64,000 bases of DNA from JAWLHA01 sp041690535 (GCA_041690535.1 JAWLHA010000013.1:1-64000), one strand, 5' to 3'. Counted from the stretch's first letter, positions 1-9,478 are shown. The notes: a model not told the origin generated them from the sequence alone. Made by a program: numbers and translations.

Positions 1-196
1 GCAAGGACGCACTTATGCCGCGGGAGGGCAGGATGCCCGAAGCGGCCGCGGCCGTCGAGCGTACAGGGATGGAAGATGATTGCTCCTGCATAATCTTCAG
101 TCCCGACGTCCATGTCGGTCGTATTCACAGCGTACCTGCTTTCAAGGACTTACATCGCTCACAGCACGGCCGTGACGTAAGTATGCGTTTACCCTG
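1..196 (-). mobile_element. Family A miniature inverted-repeat element, cut by the window edge
   Basis: The right end AGTATGCGTTTACCCTG (180-196) and all internal blocks match, in reverse orientation, the complete element at 1089-1355. The other end lies outside the window, so no target duplication can be tested. Open frames inside it are by-products of the palindromic sequence. Confidence 0.8.
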
Positions 197-387
197 CGGT
201 GTGCCCCCGCACAGGTGCACAAAAAGTGTGCGCCACGACGTGGCACCGGTTCTTGGACGGAAGCATAATCTGGCAAAAAGAGAAACGGATGGTCCCTACA
301 ACTCATTTTGACCCCGGGGAATACCAGCCCGCGGTGCCGACGAGGCGGACTCAACATCCCCGGACAGGGGTGGCGCGATGAATTTCA

Positions 388-409
388 CATGCCAGACAGC
401 GCTGGCATG
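388..409. promoter_or_regulatory. Inverted repeat upstream of the 430 gene
   Basis: CATGCCAG (388-395) and CTGGCATG (402-409) form an 8-bp perfect inverted repeat with a 6-base spacer. It lies 20 bases before the ATG at 430. It could be an operator or a weak leader hairpin; nothing identifies the binding protein. Confidence 0.35.
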
Positions 410-429
410 ATGCTGTCGAGGACAGTGTT

Positions 430-996
430 ATGTACATCGATATCAATCAATTTACATCCGACGAGCTGTTTGAGTTGGCCAAGAAGCGGAAGCAGGAGGA
501 GGAGGCTTCCGAAGCCCGGCGTGTCGCGCTGGGGGAGCTGAGGCAACGCAGGGATGAACTCATTGCCGAACATGCCCGGACACTGGAGACGCTGGATGGG
601 CAAATCCGCGAACTTCACAATCGACGCGGGCAATTGGTGATTCGCCACAAGACCGCCGTGGATGAGCTGGACGGGCAGATCGCGGAACTGCGCCGCGAGG
701 AAAAGGCCGTGGCAGAGCAGCCCTCCGCCCCCGAAGGGCGGGTGGGCGGGGAAACCGCCCCCGGGGAGAAGCCCCGCGCCGCGGCGGGGTCCCGCGCATC
801 CGGCGGAGCAGACCTGGCCACCGCGCTGGCCGCGATCATGAAGGGACGCCTGGACATCAGCGAAAGCCTGCTGCGGGAGCATCTGCGCAACCGCGGCATC
901 GATATTTCGAACTTCTCCAGACAACTGGAGCAACTGGTGCGGGAGAAGAAACTCCTGAAGAAGGGCTCGGGCAACTACGCACTGCCCCGAAAGTAG
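430..996 (+). CDS. Hypothetical coiled-coil protein with a C-terminal helical/winged-helix-like domain
   Basis: The protein has 188 residues. Residues ~10-95 are highly charged with heptad-like spacing (long coiled coil). Residues ~96-125 are a Pro/Gly/Ala-rich linker. Residues ~126-188 form a compact basic domain (starting DLATALAAIM, ending KKGSGNYALPRK) that could be a small winged helix. A GAGGA Shine-Dalgarno sits 7 bases before the ATG, and an inverted repeat lies just upstream. It stands alone between two family A elements. The coiled coil plus basic C-terminal layout recalls nucleoid-associated proteins, but no named family was recognised, so DNA binding is only a guess. Confidence 0.6.
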   Translation: MYIDINQFTSDELFELAKKRKQEEEASEARRVALGELRQRRDELIAEHARTLETLDGQIRELHNRRGQLVIRHKTAVDELDGQIAELRREEKAVAEQPSAPEGRVGGETAPGEKPRAAAGSRASGGADLATALAAIMKGRLDISESLLREHLRNRGIDISNFSRQLEQLVREKKLLKKGSGNYALPRK

Positions 997-1088
997 CCGA
1001 ATTCGCACGGAATCGCCGCTGCGCCACTGTCGAGCGACGCGGTCAAGGGGCCGGGCCGGTCAATGGCGTCCACGGCAGCCGGTGGCAT

Positions 1089-1355
1089 CAGGGTGAACGC
1101 ATACTAACGTCACGGCCGTGCTGTGAGCGACGTAAGTCCTTGAAAGCAGGTGCGCTGTGAATACGACCGACATGGACGTCGGGAGTTAAGATTATGCAGG
1201 AGCAATCATCTTCCATCCCTGTACGCTCGACGGCCGCGGCCGCTTCGGGCATCCTGCCCTCCCGCGGCATAAGTGCGTCCTTGCACCAATCCATGCGGCC
1301 GACGACCTGCTTTCAAGGACTTACATCGCTCTTGGGTGAGTATGCGTTTACCCTG
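1089..1355 (+). mobile_element. Family A miniature inverted-repeat element, longest complete copy (267 bp)
   Basis: It starts CAGGGTGAACGCATACT and ends AGTATGCGTTTACCCTG. It is flanked by an exact 10-bp direct repeat CCGGTGGCAT (1079-1088 and 1356-1365). A second, inner inverted repeat (AAGTCCTTGAAAGCAGGT against ACCTGCTTTCAAGGACTT) makes most of the element fold back. It encodes no protein. Confidence 0.88.
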
Positions 1356-1408
1356 CCGGTGGCATGCCCGCCCCATCGTCCCTGACCGCATTCCTGTACA
1401 ATGCATTC

Positions 1409-1777
1409 ATGTCCACTCTGCTTTTCAAGCTCAATGGGGTCCCCGAGGACGAGGTACACGACGTTCGTGAGCTGCTGACCTCCCACGACATCGATTTCTA
1501 CGAGACCCATGCGGGTCGTTGGGGAATTTCCGTGGCTGCAATCTGGCTGAAGGACGACAGACACCTCGAGAGGGCACAGGCGCTGATCACCCGGTACCAG
1601 CAGGAGCGGCAGCTGCAGGCACGCCACGCGTATGAAGCTCTGCGGCGAGAGGGGAACCACGACACCCTCGCCCAACGGTTGCGGCGCGAGCCCGTGCGGA
1701 TGCTCCTCTATGCCCTGGCCGTTGCGGCGATTCTCTACCTGACCATCGCCCCCTTTTTCTCGGGAATGGCCGGCTGA
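1409..1777 (+). CDS. DUF6164-like small membrane protein
   Basis: The protein has 122 residues from ATG 1409 (an upstream in-frame ATG at 1364 lacks homology-like sequence). The N-terminal part (LLFKLNGVPEDE, then ETHAGRWGISVAAIW) matches my memory of the DUF6164 family, in which a small alpha/beta domain is followed by one membrane helix. Here residues ~97-118 form that helix. Function is unknown. It ends 37 bases before the FetA-like gene and may be its operon partner. Confidence 0.75.
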   Translation: MSTLLFKLNGVPEDEVHDVRELLTSHDIDFYETHAGRWGISVAAIWLKDDRHLERAQALITRYQQERQLQARHAYEALRREGNHDTLAQRLRREPVRMLLYALAVAAILYLTIAPFFSGMAG

Positions 1778-1814
1778 GCGCCCCGTTACAAAACGGCGGA
1801 TTGCCAATTTCAAC

Positions 1815-2435
1815 ATGACTGGCCAAACCAGCGCTGAATCACCCCTGCTTGCGCTTCGCAACCTCTCCACCCTGCTCCTCACCGGGGTGAACCTGCAACT
1901 GGCCACGGGGGAGTGTGTCGCCCTGTCGGGGGCCTCCGGCAGCGGCAAAACCCTCCTGTTGCGGGCCATCGCCGATCTGGACCCTCACACCGGAACGGTC
2001 GCGCTGAGCGGACGCGACAGGGGTTCGTTTCCCCCCACGGAGTGGCGCCGACGCGTGGGCTATCTTCCCGCCGAATCCCAGTGGTGGGGCGAACACGTGG
2101 GTGCCCATTTCCCGGCGTTCGATGAGCCGCTGTTCGCCACCCTGGGCTTCGATCCGGACGTTCTGGAGTGGGAGGTGGCCCGCTGCTCCACTGGGGAGCG
2201 GCAGCGCCTCGCCCTGCTGCGGCTTCTCGCCAACGCACCACAGGTCTTGCTGCTTGACGAACCCACCGCCAGCCTCGATCCCGAGACCGCGGCCCGGGTG
2301 GAGGCGGTGATCGCCGCCTATCGGCACGAGCACGGCGCCGGGGTCCTGTGGGTCAGCCACGACCCGGATCAGGCCCGAAGGGTGGCCGGACGGCGCTTTC
2401 GAATCGCCAAGGGGCGACTGGAGGCCGAGACATGA
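1815..2435 (+). CDS. fetA: ABC transporter ATP-binding protein, FetA/YbbL-like
   Basis: The 206-residue ATPase subunit has Walker A GASGSGKT (residues 39-46), a signature loop CSTGER (124-129) in place of LSGGQ, and Walker B VLLLDEP (144-150) followed by the H-loop WVSHD. The stop overlaps the permease start (ATGA at 2432-2435), the usual translational coupling of fetAB. In E. coli FetAB exports iron and protects against oxidative stress. That substrate is inferred here from the permease family and gene order. Confidence 0.82.
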   Translation: MTGQTSAESPLLALRNLSTLLLTGVNLQLATGECVALSGASGSGKTLLLRAIADLDPHTGTVALSGRDRGSFPPTEWRRRVGYLPAESQWWGEHVGAHFPAFDEPLFATLGFDPDVLEWEVARCSTGERQRLALLRLLANAPQVLLLDEPTASLDPETAARVEAVIAAYRHEHGAGVLWVSHDPDQARRVAGRRFRIAKGRLEAET

Positions 2436-3238
2436 ACGTGATCCCGCTCTCGAGCCTCGACCTGCTCCTGGCGGCACTGTTGATCCTGCTCCTGGCCGGG
2501 GTGAACTGGCGTCTCCACCTGGGGCTCGGGCGACAGCTCCTGTTTTCGGCGCTGCGCACCACCTTGCAGCTGCTGCTCATCGGGGTGGTGTTGAAGGCGT
2601 TGTTCGAGAATGTTCATCTGGCCTGGGTGGCGGGCCTGTCCCTCATCATGCTGGGGGTGGCGGGTCGGGAAGTGATGGCCCGTCAGCAGCGTCGCTTCAC
2701 CGGCTGGTGGGGCTACGGCATGGGGACCCTCTCCATGTTTCTCTCCTCCTTTGCGGTCACCCTCTTCGCCCTCGGGGCGGTCATCGGCAATACCCCCTGG
2801 TATGAGCCGCAGTACGCCATCCCGCTGCTCGGCATGTTGCTTGGCAACACCATGAACGGGATCGCCTTGGGACTGGATCGCCTGACCCAGGGGGCGTGGC
2901 AACAGCGGGCGATCATCGAAACCCGCCTCGCCCTCGGGCACTCCGCCGACGAGGCCATCGGCACCATCCGCAGGGAGAGTGTGCGCATCGGCATGGTCCA
3001 TATCATCAATGCCATGGCCGCCGCCGGGGTGGTGAGTCTCCCGGGGATGATGACCGGTCAGATCCTGGCAGGCACGCCCCCACTGGAGGCGGTGAAATAC
3101 CAGATCCTCATCATGTTCCTCATCGCCTCCGGGACGGGGTTCGGTACGGTGGCGGCGGTATGGGCGGGATCGAAGCGGCTCTTTGACGAGCGCGAGCGGC
3201 TGCGGCTCGACCGATTGCGGACGCAGGGCGGGCGCTGA
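2432..3238 (+). CDS. fetB: ABC transporter permease, FetB/YbbM (UPF0014) family
   Basis: The protein has 268 residues from the ATG overlapping the fetA stop. It has about seven hydrophobic segments, the family-like stretch AIPLLGMLLGNTMNGIALG, and the cytoplasmic ETRLALG..EAIGTIRRESVRIGM loop expected to contact the ATPase. UPF0014 permeases work with a separate FetA-type ATPase. Predicted inner-membrane component of a metal (iron) exporter. A hairpin terminator follows at 3303. Confidence 0.85.
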   Translation: MNVIPLSSLDLLLAALLILLLAGVNWRLHLGLGRQLLFSALRTTLQLLLIGVVLKALFENVHLAWVAGLSLIMLGVAGREVMARQQRRFTGWWGYGMGTLSMFLSSFAVTLFALGAVIGNTPWYEPQYAIPLLGMLLGNTMNGIALGLDRLTQGAWQQRAIIETRLALGHSADEAIGTIRRESVRIGMVHIINAMAAAGVVSLPGMMTGQILAGTPPLEAVKYQILIMFLIASGTGFGTVAAVWAGSKRLFDERERLRLDRLRTQGGR

Positions 3239-3302
3239 CACGCCGAAGCGCCCGGGGCGCGAACTGGCGCTGGGGCAGGAGGGGTTGGGCACCGCGAGCG
3301 CC

Positions 3303-3334
3303 CGGGATGGGTTTCCCTGTGGAAACCCATCCCG
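3303..3334. terminator. Bidirectional terminator-like hairpin between fetB and speE
   Basis: CGGGATGGGTTTCC (3303-3316) pairs perfectly with GGAAACCCATCCCG (3321-3334) around a CTGT loop. It sits between two convergent genes. There is no T-run on either side, so Rho-independent function is plausible but not certain. Confidence 0.6.
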
Positions 3335-3347
3335 ACGCGGAACGCGG

Positions 3348-4211
3348 CTATTTGAGCGCGTCGAACGCCTCTCGCATGAAGGGAGGCAGCGACAGCGCCC
3401 CCTGGTGAACCGCCGGGGTGTAGTAAAGGGTCTTGAAAGGCCGGTTGGCGGCCTCCTGCTCACGGAATCCGCCGAATGCACCGCTCTTCGCGGCCATGGT
3501 GCAGGACCACCACCCCGAGGGGTAGACCGGCTGCGGGAAGTGCAGAGTCTGCACATCGGCGAAGCCGGCGGCCCGCATGATGGTGTGCATCTCCTTCAGC
3601 AGCGTCATGTTGTACAGGGGCGACTCGCTCTGCTGCACGATGATGCCGTCGTCGGCCAGGGCACGCAGGCAGTCTTCAAAGAAGGGCTTGCCGAACAGCC
3701 CTTCGGCCGGGCCGATGGGGTCGGTGCTGTCGACGATGATGATGTCGTAGCTGCCGGGGGCCGCCTCCTTCACCCACTTGATGCCGTCGGCGAAGTGCAG
3801 CTCGGCACGGGGGTCCCCGTTGGACTCGCACAGCTCCGGGAAGTATTTTTCAGCGGCGCGGGTAACCGCCTCGTCGATGTCCACCTGCTGCACCTTCTCG
3901 ACCCCGGGGTGGCGCAGCACCTCGCGCAGGGTACCGCAGTCGCCGCCGCCGATGATGAGCACCCGCTTGGGGTTGGGGTGGGTGAACAGCACCGGATGGG
4001 ACATCATCTCGTGGTAGAGAAAGTTATCCCGAGTGGTGAGCATGACGAACCCGTCGATCACCATCAGGTTGCCGTAGGTCTCGGTCTCGTAGACCTCCAC
4101 CTTCTGGAACGGTGACTGCTCTTCATGAAGTTTGCCCTTGATGGCAAAGGAGAAGGCGGAGCCTCCATGTTCGCAGACTTCGGTGAACCATTGGTTGGCA
4201 TCGAGGGCCAT
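3348..4211 (-). CDS. speE: Spermidine synthase
   Basis: The 287-residue protein starts at ATG 4211 (MALDANQWFTEV). It transfers an aminopropyl group from decarboxylated S-adenosylmethionine to putrescine. Visible landmarks are the nucleotide-binding IIGGGDCGTLREVL, the acidic VDIDE, and the catalytic-loop DSTDPIGPAEGLFG, in the usual order for a PAPT-type enzyme of normal length. It is divergent from speA, which makes agmatine for the same polyamine route. A family A element lies in the shared promoter region. Confidence 0.93.
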   Translation of the reverse strand: MALDANQWFTEVCEHGGSAFSFAIKGKLHEEQSPFQKVEVYETETYGNLMVIDGFVMLTTRDNFLYHEMMSHPVLFTHPNPKRVLIIGGGDCGTLREVLRHPGVEKVQQVDIDEAVTRAAEKYFPELCESNGDPRAELHFADGIKWVKEAAPGSYDIIIVDSTDPIGPAEGLFGKPFFEDCLRALADDGIIVQQSESPLYNMTLLKEMHTIMRAAGFADVQTLHFPQPVYPSGWWSCTMAAKSGAFGGFREQEAANRPFKTLYYTPAVHQGALSLPPFMREAFDALK

Positions 4212-4290
4212 GATCAACTCCCCAGCGGGTTGAAAAGAGCGCAAAGATACCCCTGTGCAGGGCGCCCTGCAACCGAGCCAGGGGGCATGG

Positions 4291-4456
4291 CAGGGTAAAC
4301 GCATACTCACGTCACGGCCGTGCTGTGAGCGATGTAAGTCCTTGAAAGCAGGTGCGCTGTGAATACCTCCCTGTACGCTCGACGGCCGCGTCCATGCGGC
4401 CGACGACCTGCTTTCAAGGACTTACATCACTCTCTGGTAAGTATGCGTTTACCCTG
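4291..4456 (+). mobile_element. Family A miniature inverted-repeat element (166 bp) in the speE-speA intergenic region
   Basis: The ends are CAGGGTAAACGCATACT and AGTATGCGTTTACCCTG. Exact 10-bp flanking repeats GGGGGCATGG occur at 4281-4290 and 4457-4466. Compared with the copy at 1089 it has lost an internal block. It separates two divergent promoters, so it could influence both. Confidence 0.9.
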
Positions 4457-4661
4457 GGGGGCATGGCAGGGCGTGCCCTGGAGGCATGTCCGCCGCAAGG
4501 CGGAACGCGCAGCCCGGATGGAGCGGAGCGAAATCCGCACCCCGGCGGACCTTGGCGTCGAGGGGTGGAGCTGGACAGCGACTCGCCTGCAGCGGCATAG
4601 CCATTTCATTGCAGGCCGCAGATCCCCGATAATTGGCCATCAACGAACCACGAGAGACCCC

Positions 4662-6545
4662 ATGAGCGACTGGACCATCGAGCAGGCGCGCGAACGCTAC
4701 AACATCCCCTTCTGGGGCAGCGGCTATTTCGACATCAACTCCGAGGGAAGGCTCGTCGTGCGGCCGGACCGCCAGCCCGAGCGCTCCATCGATCTCTATG
4801 GGCTGGCACAAGGGCTGCGCGAGGCGGGTTTGACCCTGCCGGTCCTGGTGCGGTTCAACGACATTCTGCACGACCGGGTGAACACCCTGGTGCAGGCCTT
4901 CGGCGAGGCCATGGCCGAGGATGGCTACCAGGGCGGCTACACCGCGGTCTACCCCATCAAGGTAAACCAGCAGCGCAGCGTGGTGGAGGAGATCCTGCGC
5001 CACAGCCGCGGCCGGGTCGGCCTCGAGGCGGGCAGCAAGCCCGAGCTGATGGCGGTGCTGGGCATGGTGCCCCATGGCGGCACGGTGATCTGCAACGGCT
5101 ACAAGGATCGGGAGTACATTCGCCTGGCCCTCATCGGCAAGGCACTCGGCCACCGGGTCTATATCGTGATTGAGAAGAGCTCGGAACTCGATCTGGTGAT
5201 CGAGGAGGCCCGCGCCCTCGGCATCGAACCGCTGCTCGGCCTGCGCATCCGCCTCGCCTCCACCGGGGCGGGCAAGTGGCAGAACACCGGGGGCGAGAAG
5301 GGCAAGTTCGGCCTCTCCGCGGCCCAGGTGCTGCGGGTGGTGGCGCGGCTACGTCAGGTCGGCTGGCTGGAGACGCTGAAGCTGATGCATGTCCATTTGG
5401 GCTCCCAGATCGCCAACATCCGCGACATCCAGCGCGGCGCCCGCGAGTTCGCCCGCTTCTACACGGAACTGCGCCGCCTCGGTGTGCCCATCGACGTGGT
5501 GGACACCGGCGGGGGCCTCGGGATCGATTACGAAGGCACCCGCTCGCGCAGCTACAACTCCATCAACTACAGCGTCTCGGAGTACGCCAAGAACATCGTT
5601 CACAGCCTGTGGGAGGTCTGCACCGAGCAGGAGCTGCCCCATCCCCACATCATCACCGAGTCCGGGCGCGCCATGACCGCGCACCACGCCGTGTTGGTCA
5701 CCAACGTCACCGACGTGGAGACCGCCCCCGACAGCGAGCCGTCGGAGCCTCCCTGCGAGGAGGACCCCTTCATTCTCCACGACCTCTGGGAGGCCCTGCA
5801 GGGACTCACTCAGCGCGGGGCGCTGGAGACATACCACGATGCGGCCCACTGGCTCTCGGAGGCCCAGGCCATGTACACCCATGGCGTGCTGAGCCTGGAG
5901 CAGCGGGCCCGGGCGGAGCAGTACTATTTCGCCATCTGCCGGCAGGTGCTCAACCTGCTGCAGCCGTCCATCCGCGCCCACCGCGAGGCCATCGACGAGC
6001 TCAATGAGAAACTGGCGGACAAGTATTTCTGCAACCTCTCCATCTTCCAGTCCATGCCCGATGTGTGGGGGATCAATCAAATCTTCCCCATCGTCCCCCT
6101 GCACCGTCTCGGGGACTACCCCAGCCGCCGGGCGGTACTGCAGGATCTCACCTGCGACTCCGACGGGCGCATCGATCACTATGTGGATCGGGAGGGGGTG
6201 GAGAGCACCTTGCAGGTCCATGAGGTGACCGGGAACGAGCCCTACCTGCTCGGCTTCTTCCTGGTGGGGGCCTATCAGGAGATCCTGGGCGACATGCACA
6301 ACCTCTTCGGCGATACCGATTCGGTGAATGTGGTGTTGGAGGAGGACGGCCATTTCCGACTCGCGAATCCCGAGCGGGGCGACATGGTGGACGATCTGCT
6401 GCGCTACGTCCATTTCGATCCCGCCACCCTGATGGAGGCCTACCGCACCAAGGCCCTGGACTCCGGACTCACTGAAGAGCGGCAGCAGGCGTTCCTGGAG
6501 GTGCTCGCCGCGGGCCTGGAAGGCTACACCTACCTGGAAGAGTGA
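4662..6545 (+). CDS. speA: Biosynthetic arginine decarboxylase
   Basis: The protein has 627 residues from ATG 4662 (MSDWTIEQAR); reading further upstream would enter repeat sequence. It decarboxylates arginine to agmatine, the first step of putrescine synthesis from arginine. The PLP lysine is in YPIKVNQQ and the glycine-rich phosphate-binding stretch is DTGGGLGIDYEG. The C-terminal half (YFCNLSIFQSMPDVWGI) is characteristic of SpeA. Length agrees with the ~630-660 residues of proteobacterial SpeA. It is divergent from speE. Confidence 0.95.
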   Translation: MSDWTIEQARERYNIPFWGSGYFDINSEGRLVVRPDRQPERSIDLYGLAQGLREAGLTLPVLVRFNDILHDRVNTLVQAFGEAMAEDGYQGGYTAVYPIKVNQQRSVVEEILRHSRGRVGLEAGSKPELMAVLGMVPHGGTVICNGYKDREYIRLALIGKALGHRVYIVIEKSSELDLVIEEARALGIEPLLGLRIRLASTGAGKWQNTGGEKGKFGLSAAQVLRVVARLRQVGWLETLKLMHVHLGSQIANIRDIQRGAREFARFYTELRRLGVPIDVVDTGGGLGIDYEGTRSRSYNSINYSVSEYAKNIVHSLWEVCTEQELPHPHIITESGRAMTAHHAVLVTNVTDVETAPDSEPSEPPCEEDPFILHDLWEALQGLTQRGALETYHDAAHWLSEAQAMYTHGVLSLEQRARAEQYYFAICRQVLNLLQPSIRAHREAIDELNEKLADKYFCNLSIFQSMPDVWGINQIFPIVPLHRLGDYPSRRAVLQDLTCDSDGRIDHYVDREGVESTLQVHEVTGNEPYLLGFFLVGAYQEILGDMHNLFGDTDSVNVVLEEDGHFRLANPERGDMVDDLLRYVHFDPATLMEAYRTKALDSGLTEERQQAFLEVLAAGLEGYTYLEE

Positions 6546-6567
6546 ACTGCGGAAGTCCTTGCGCCGG

Positions 6568-6618
6568 CAGGGTAAACGCATACTCACCCAAGAGCGACGT
6601 AAGTATGCGTTCACCCTG
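6568..6618. mobile_element. Family A minimal element (51 bp), little more than the two ends
   Basis: The left end CAGGGTAAACGCATACT and right end AGTATGCGTTCACCCTG are separated by only 17 bases. Exact 10-bp flanking repeats CTTGCGCCGG occur at 6558-6567 and 6619-6628. This is the shortest copy and shows that the ends alone define the mobile unit. Confidence 0.88.
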
Positions 6619-6778
6619 CTTGCGCCGGGTCCGTTCAGGCTTGCCCTCAGGTGCCAGGGCGAGCGACGCCAAGGGGCGCTGCCTGTTTGGGGAAGGATGT
6701 GCCGAAAAGCGCTGACCGCCCGCGCCACGCCTCCCGAGATGACGGGGAGTGTGCGTTCGCCCCGCACGGAGAATAGAG

Positions 6779-7300
6779 ATGAGTGACATCCCCAACTTTC
6801 CGGCCAAGGATGCCTTCGTCTACGTGGAGAACTACCGGCGCCTGATTCTGCTGCCCCCCTCGCGCATCGAGGTGGAGAAACAACGGCTGGAGGAGCGCTA
6901 CTGGAACGCAGCCGCCGTGCCGCCGCACTACTACGCCGAGCTGCGGGCCCATGAGCACGCGCTGGAGTATGCCCTCAAACGCACCGAGCCGGAGATGGTC
7001 GTGTTGGGCGACGAGGCCAAGTGGAAGGAAGAGGCGCAGAAGGGGGAGCTGCAACGGGCTGCCGAACGGGCCCTGCAGGAGCAGGAGTTGAAGCGCCTCA
7101 GGGATGAGTTGGGCGACGCTCAGCGCATCGTGCGGGTGGCACAGCAGCGCGAGGCGGAACTCCAGGCCGAGATCGTGCAGAAGGCTCAACAGCACCAGCG
7201 CCTGGAGCGCAAGCTCAGCCAGACCTACTCCACCTTCGTGGTGGTCACCTGCACCCTGCTGGTGGTGATCCTGGCGATGTTTGCCATCTACCTGACCTGA
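6779..7300 (+). CDS. Hypothetical tail-anchored coiled-coil protein
   Basis: The protein has 173 residues from ATG 6779. The N-terminal 80 residues are soluble (DAFVYVENYRRLILLPPSR), residues ~85-148 are charged and predicted coiled coil, and the last ~23 residues are one hydrophobic helix (VVVTCTLLVVILAMFAIYL). That gives a C-terminal anchor with the bulk in the cytoplasm. No family was recognised. Confidence 0.7.
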   Translation: MSDIPNFPAKDAFVYVENYRRLILLPPSRIEVEKQRLEERYWNAAAVPPHYYAELRAHEHALEYALKRTEPEMVVLGDEAKWKEEAQKGELQRAAERALQEQELKRLRDELGDAQRIVRVAQQREAELQAEIVQKAQQHQRLERKLSQTYSTFVVVTCTLLVVILAMFAIYLT

Positions 7301-7406
7301 TCGAAGAAACACTGCCGTGTTGAGTGATTGCCGGGCAACCGGCGCGAGCCCCCAGGGAAGGTCCGGGCGCTTCGGCATCCGCAGGAGGAAGGTGAGAAAT
7401 GCGGGG

Positions 7407-8093
7407 CTAGCGCCGGCGCAGCAACGTCAGCCAGCGCCACACATTCAGAAGCCCGGCCAATGAGGCCGCCACGTAGGTGAAGGCCGCCGCCCGCAACACC
7501 TGGCGCACGGCGGGCTCATCATCGGCAGGGAGGTAACGCCCCTCCCGGAGGATGGGCAGGGCCTTGCCGAAGCTCGCATCCAACTCCACCGGCAGGGTGA
7601 TCAGATGCACCAGCGCCGCGGTTCCCATGCTGAGCAACCCCAGCAGGAGCATCAGCGCCCCCGTGGAGGGGGCGCGGGTGAGGAGGGTCATCACCGGAAG
7701 GGCCACCATGGCCGCAGCCCCCGCCTTCTCGGCCACCATCGCCAGGCGCACCAGCCGGGTCCGCCATTGCAACAGTGGCTCCCCGCGGTGGTGCTGCAGG
7801 GCATGCCCCACCTCGTGAGCCGCCACCGCCACCGCTGTCACGCTCCTGCCGCCATGACTGGCGGGGCTCAACCGCACCACCCGGGCCTCCGGGTCGTAGT
7901 GATCCCCCCGCTCCGTGAGCTCCACCGCCACACTCTCCAGACCGAAGCGATCCAGCAGATGGCGGGCCAGCTCTCCGCCGGTCCCCGGAAACTCCTCCCG
8001 CGCCTTGGCGTGACGGGCAAAGGTATACCGCGCCCACCACTGGGGCCCGAACAGCAAGGCGGTAACGACTAGGGCAAGCAGGACGAAGTGCAT
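7407..8093 (-). CDS. Zinc-dependent membrane metallopeptidase, YugP family
   Basis: The protein has 228 residues. The zinc motif HEVGH lies in AVAAHEVGHALQHH (residues ~95-99). An N-terminal membrane helix (FVLLALVVTALLFG) and several C-terminal hydrophobic segments place it in the inner membrane. Layout and length match the YugP/neutral zinc metallopeptidase 2 family. Its natural substrate is unknown. It is a single gene with a divergent neighbour at 8452. Confidence 0.83.
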   Translation of the reverse strand: MHFVLLALVVTALLFGPQWWARYTFARHAKAREEFPGTGGELARHLLDRFGLESVAVELTERGDHYDPEARVVRLSPASHGGRSVTAVAVAAHEVGHALQHHRGEPLLQWRTRLVRLAMVAEKAGAAAMVALPVMTLLTRAPSTGALMLLLGLLSMGTAALVHLITLPVELDASFGKALPILREGRYLPADDEPAVRQVLRAAAFTYVAASLAGLLNVWRWLTLLRRR

Positions 8094-8202
8094 CGGCTCC
8101 CTTCCGCGGGTTGGTTGTCCGGATCAGTACGCGGGCGCGCGACGACAGGATAGAGCGAGGTGGCGCCCTCGATCCAGCTTGGGCCGAAAGAAGGCCCAGA
8201 AC

Positions 8203-8311
8203 AATGTAAGCCCCTGAAGGCAGGTGGCGCGGTGAATACCAGCGGGCGCTCACGGCCGCAGGGCCTGAGCTCAAGAACTTACCTCCCCTCGGGTCAGAAT
8301 GCGTTTACCTG
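8203..8311. mobile_element. Degenerate family A element
   Basis: Blocks such as ATGTAAGCCCCTGAAGGCAGG and the end AATGCGTTTACCTG resemble family A but carry many substitutions. The left terminus is not recognisable and no flanking duplication is visible. It is an old copy upstream of the 8452 ABC operon. Confidence 0.55.
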
Positions 8312-8451
8312 CCCCCATTGGATCCAACGACTTGCCCCAGGCGAACAGGCGATTAGAATCTCTGGTTGAATTTTTTCGGAAAAACGCGGTCAAACGCCAG
8401 TCAGCGAACAAAATCCAACAGCCGAACAGGTTGACTGCAGAAGGGAGTGTC

Positions 8452-9390
8452 ATGGAACAACTAATCAAAATCACTGATCTGCACAAGGATTTCGGCCCGT
8501 TCACCGCCGTGGACGGCATCTCCTTCGGCGTGAGCCGGGGCGAAGTACTGGGCTTCCTCGGGCCTAACGGGGCCGGCAAGTCCACCACCATGAAGATGAT
8601 CACCGGCTTTCTCGCCCCCACCCGCGGGAAGGTGGAGGTGGCCGGATACGACGTCGCGGAACACCCCCTGGCGGTGAAGCGGCGCATCGGTTACCTGCCG
8701 GAAGGCGCGCCCGCCTATCCCGACATGAGTGTGGGCGATTTCCTCGCCTTCATCGCGGAGGTGCGCGGCTTTCGCGGGGGCGAGAAGCGCCGGCGCATCG
8801 AGGCGGTGGTGGAGCGGGTCAACCTCGCCGAGGTGGTGCACCAGAGCATCGACACCCTCTCCAAGGGGTTCAAGCGGCGGGTCGGACTGGCCCAGGCGAT
8901 CCTCCACGATCCGGAGGTGCTGATCCTGGACGAGCCCACCGACGGCCTCGACCCCAACCAGAAACATGAGGTCCGCACCCTCATCCGGGAGATGGCCCCG
9001 GAGAAGGTGATCATCCTCTCCACCCACATCCTCGAGGAGGTCCATGCGGTGTGCAGCCGGGCGGTAATCATCGCCCACGGACGCATCGTCGCCGACGGCA
9101 CGCCCGCCGAACTGGAGGCCCGCTCGGAGTACCACAACGCCGTCACCCTCACCCTCCAGGGGGGCGCCGATCCCGCTCAGGTGCGCCGCCAGCTCGAGGC
9201 CCTGCCCCAGGTGGGCCGGCTCGATGCGCTGGAGGAGGCGGAGCGGCTGCGCTACCGGTTGTTCCCCGCCAACGACGCCCCCCTCATCCCGGAGGTGAGC
9301 CGCCTGGCCCAGGAGCGGCAGTGGGCGCTCGAGGAGTTGCGGGTGGAGAGCGGGCGGCTGGACGAGGTGTTCCGCACCATCACCGCCTGA
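8452..9390 (+). CDS. ABC transporter ATPase, GldA-like
   Basis: The 312-residue ATPase starts at ATG 8452 (MEQLIKITDLHK) with an upstream AAGGGAG. Walker A is GPNGAGKST, the signature is LSKGFKRRV, Walker B is VLILDEPTDGLDP, and the H-loop is STHILEE. A C-terminal extension of ~90 residues follows. The next genes encode a GldF-like permease, a GldG-like auxiliary protein and a DUF4340-like protein. This set occurs widely in proteobacteria that do not glide, and its substrate is unknown. Confidence 0.85.
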   Translation: MEQLIKITDLHKDFGPFTAVDGISFGVSRGEVLGFLGPNGAGKSTTMKMITGFLAPTRGKVEVAGYDVAEHPLAVKRRIGYLPEGAPAYPDMSVGDFLAFIAEVRGFRGGEKRRRIEAVVERVNLAEVVHQSIDTLSKGFKRRVGLAQAILHDPEVLILDEPTDGLDPNQKHEVRTLIREMAPEKVIILSTHILEEVHAVCSRAVIIAHGRIVADGTPAELEARSEYHNAVTLTLQGGADPAQVRRQLEALPQVGRLDALEEAERLRYRLFPANDAPLIPEVSRLAQERQWALEELRVESGRLDEVFRTITA

Positions 9391-9478
9391 GCCCACGGCG
9401 ATGCCGTCGGGCATCGGGTTTTCGCTTGGTTAGGTCATTCCCCTTCCAGGGAGTCTGTTTGAGACAGGAGTTTCAGCA

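Noticed and set aside
1089..1355. Small genes inside family A elements
   Set aside because: The frames follow the palindromic repeat, recur in every copy, lack ribosome sites and are lost in the shorter copies.
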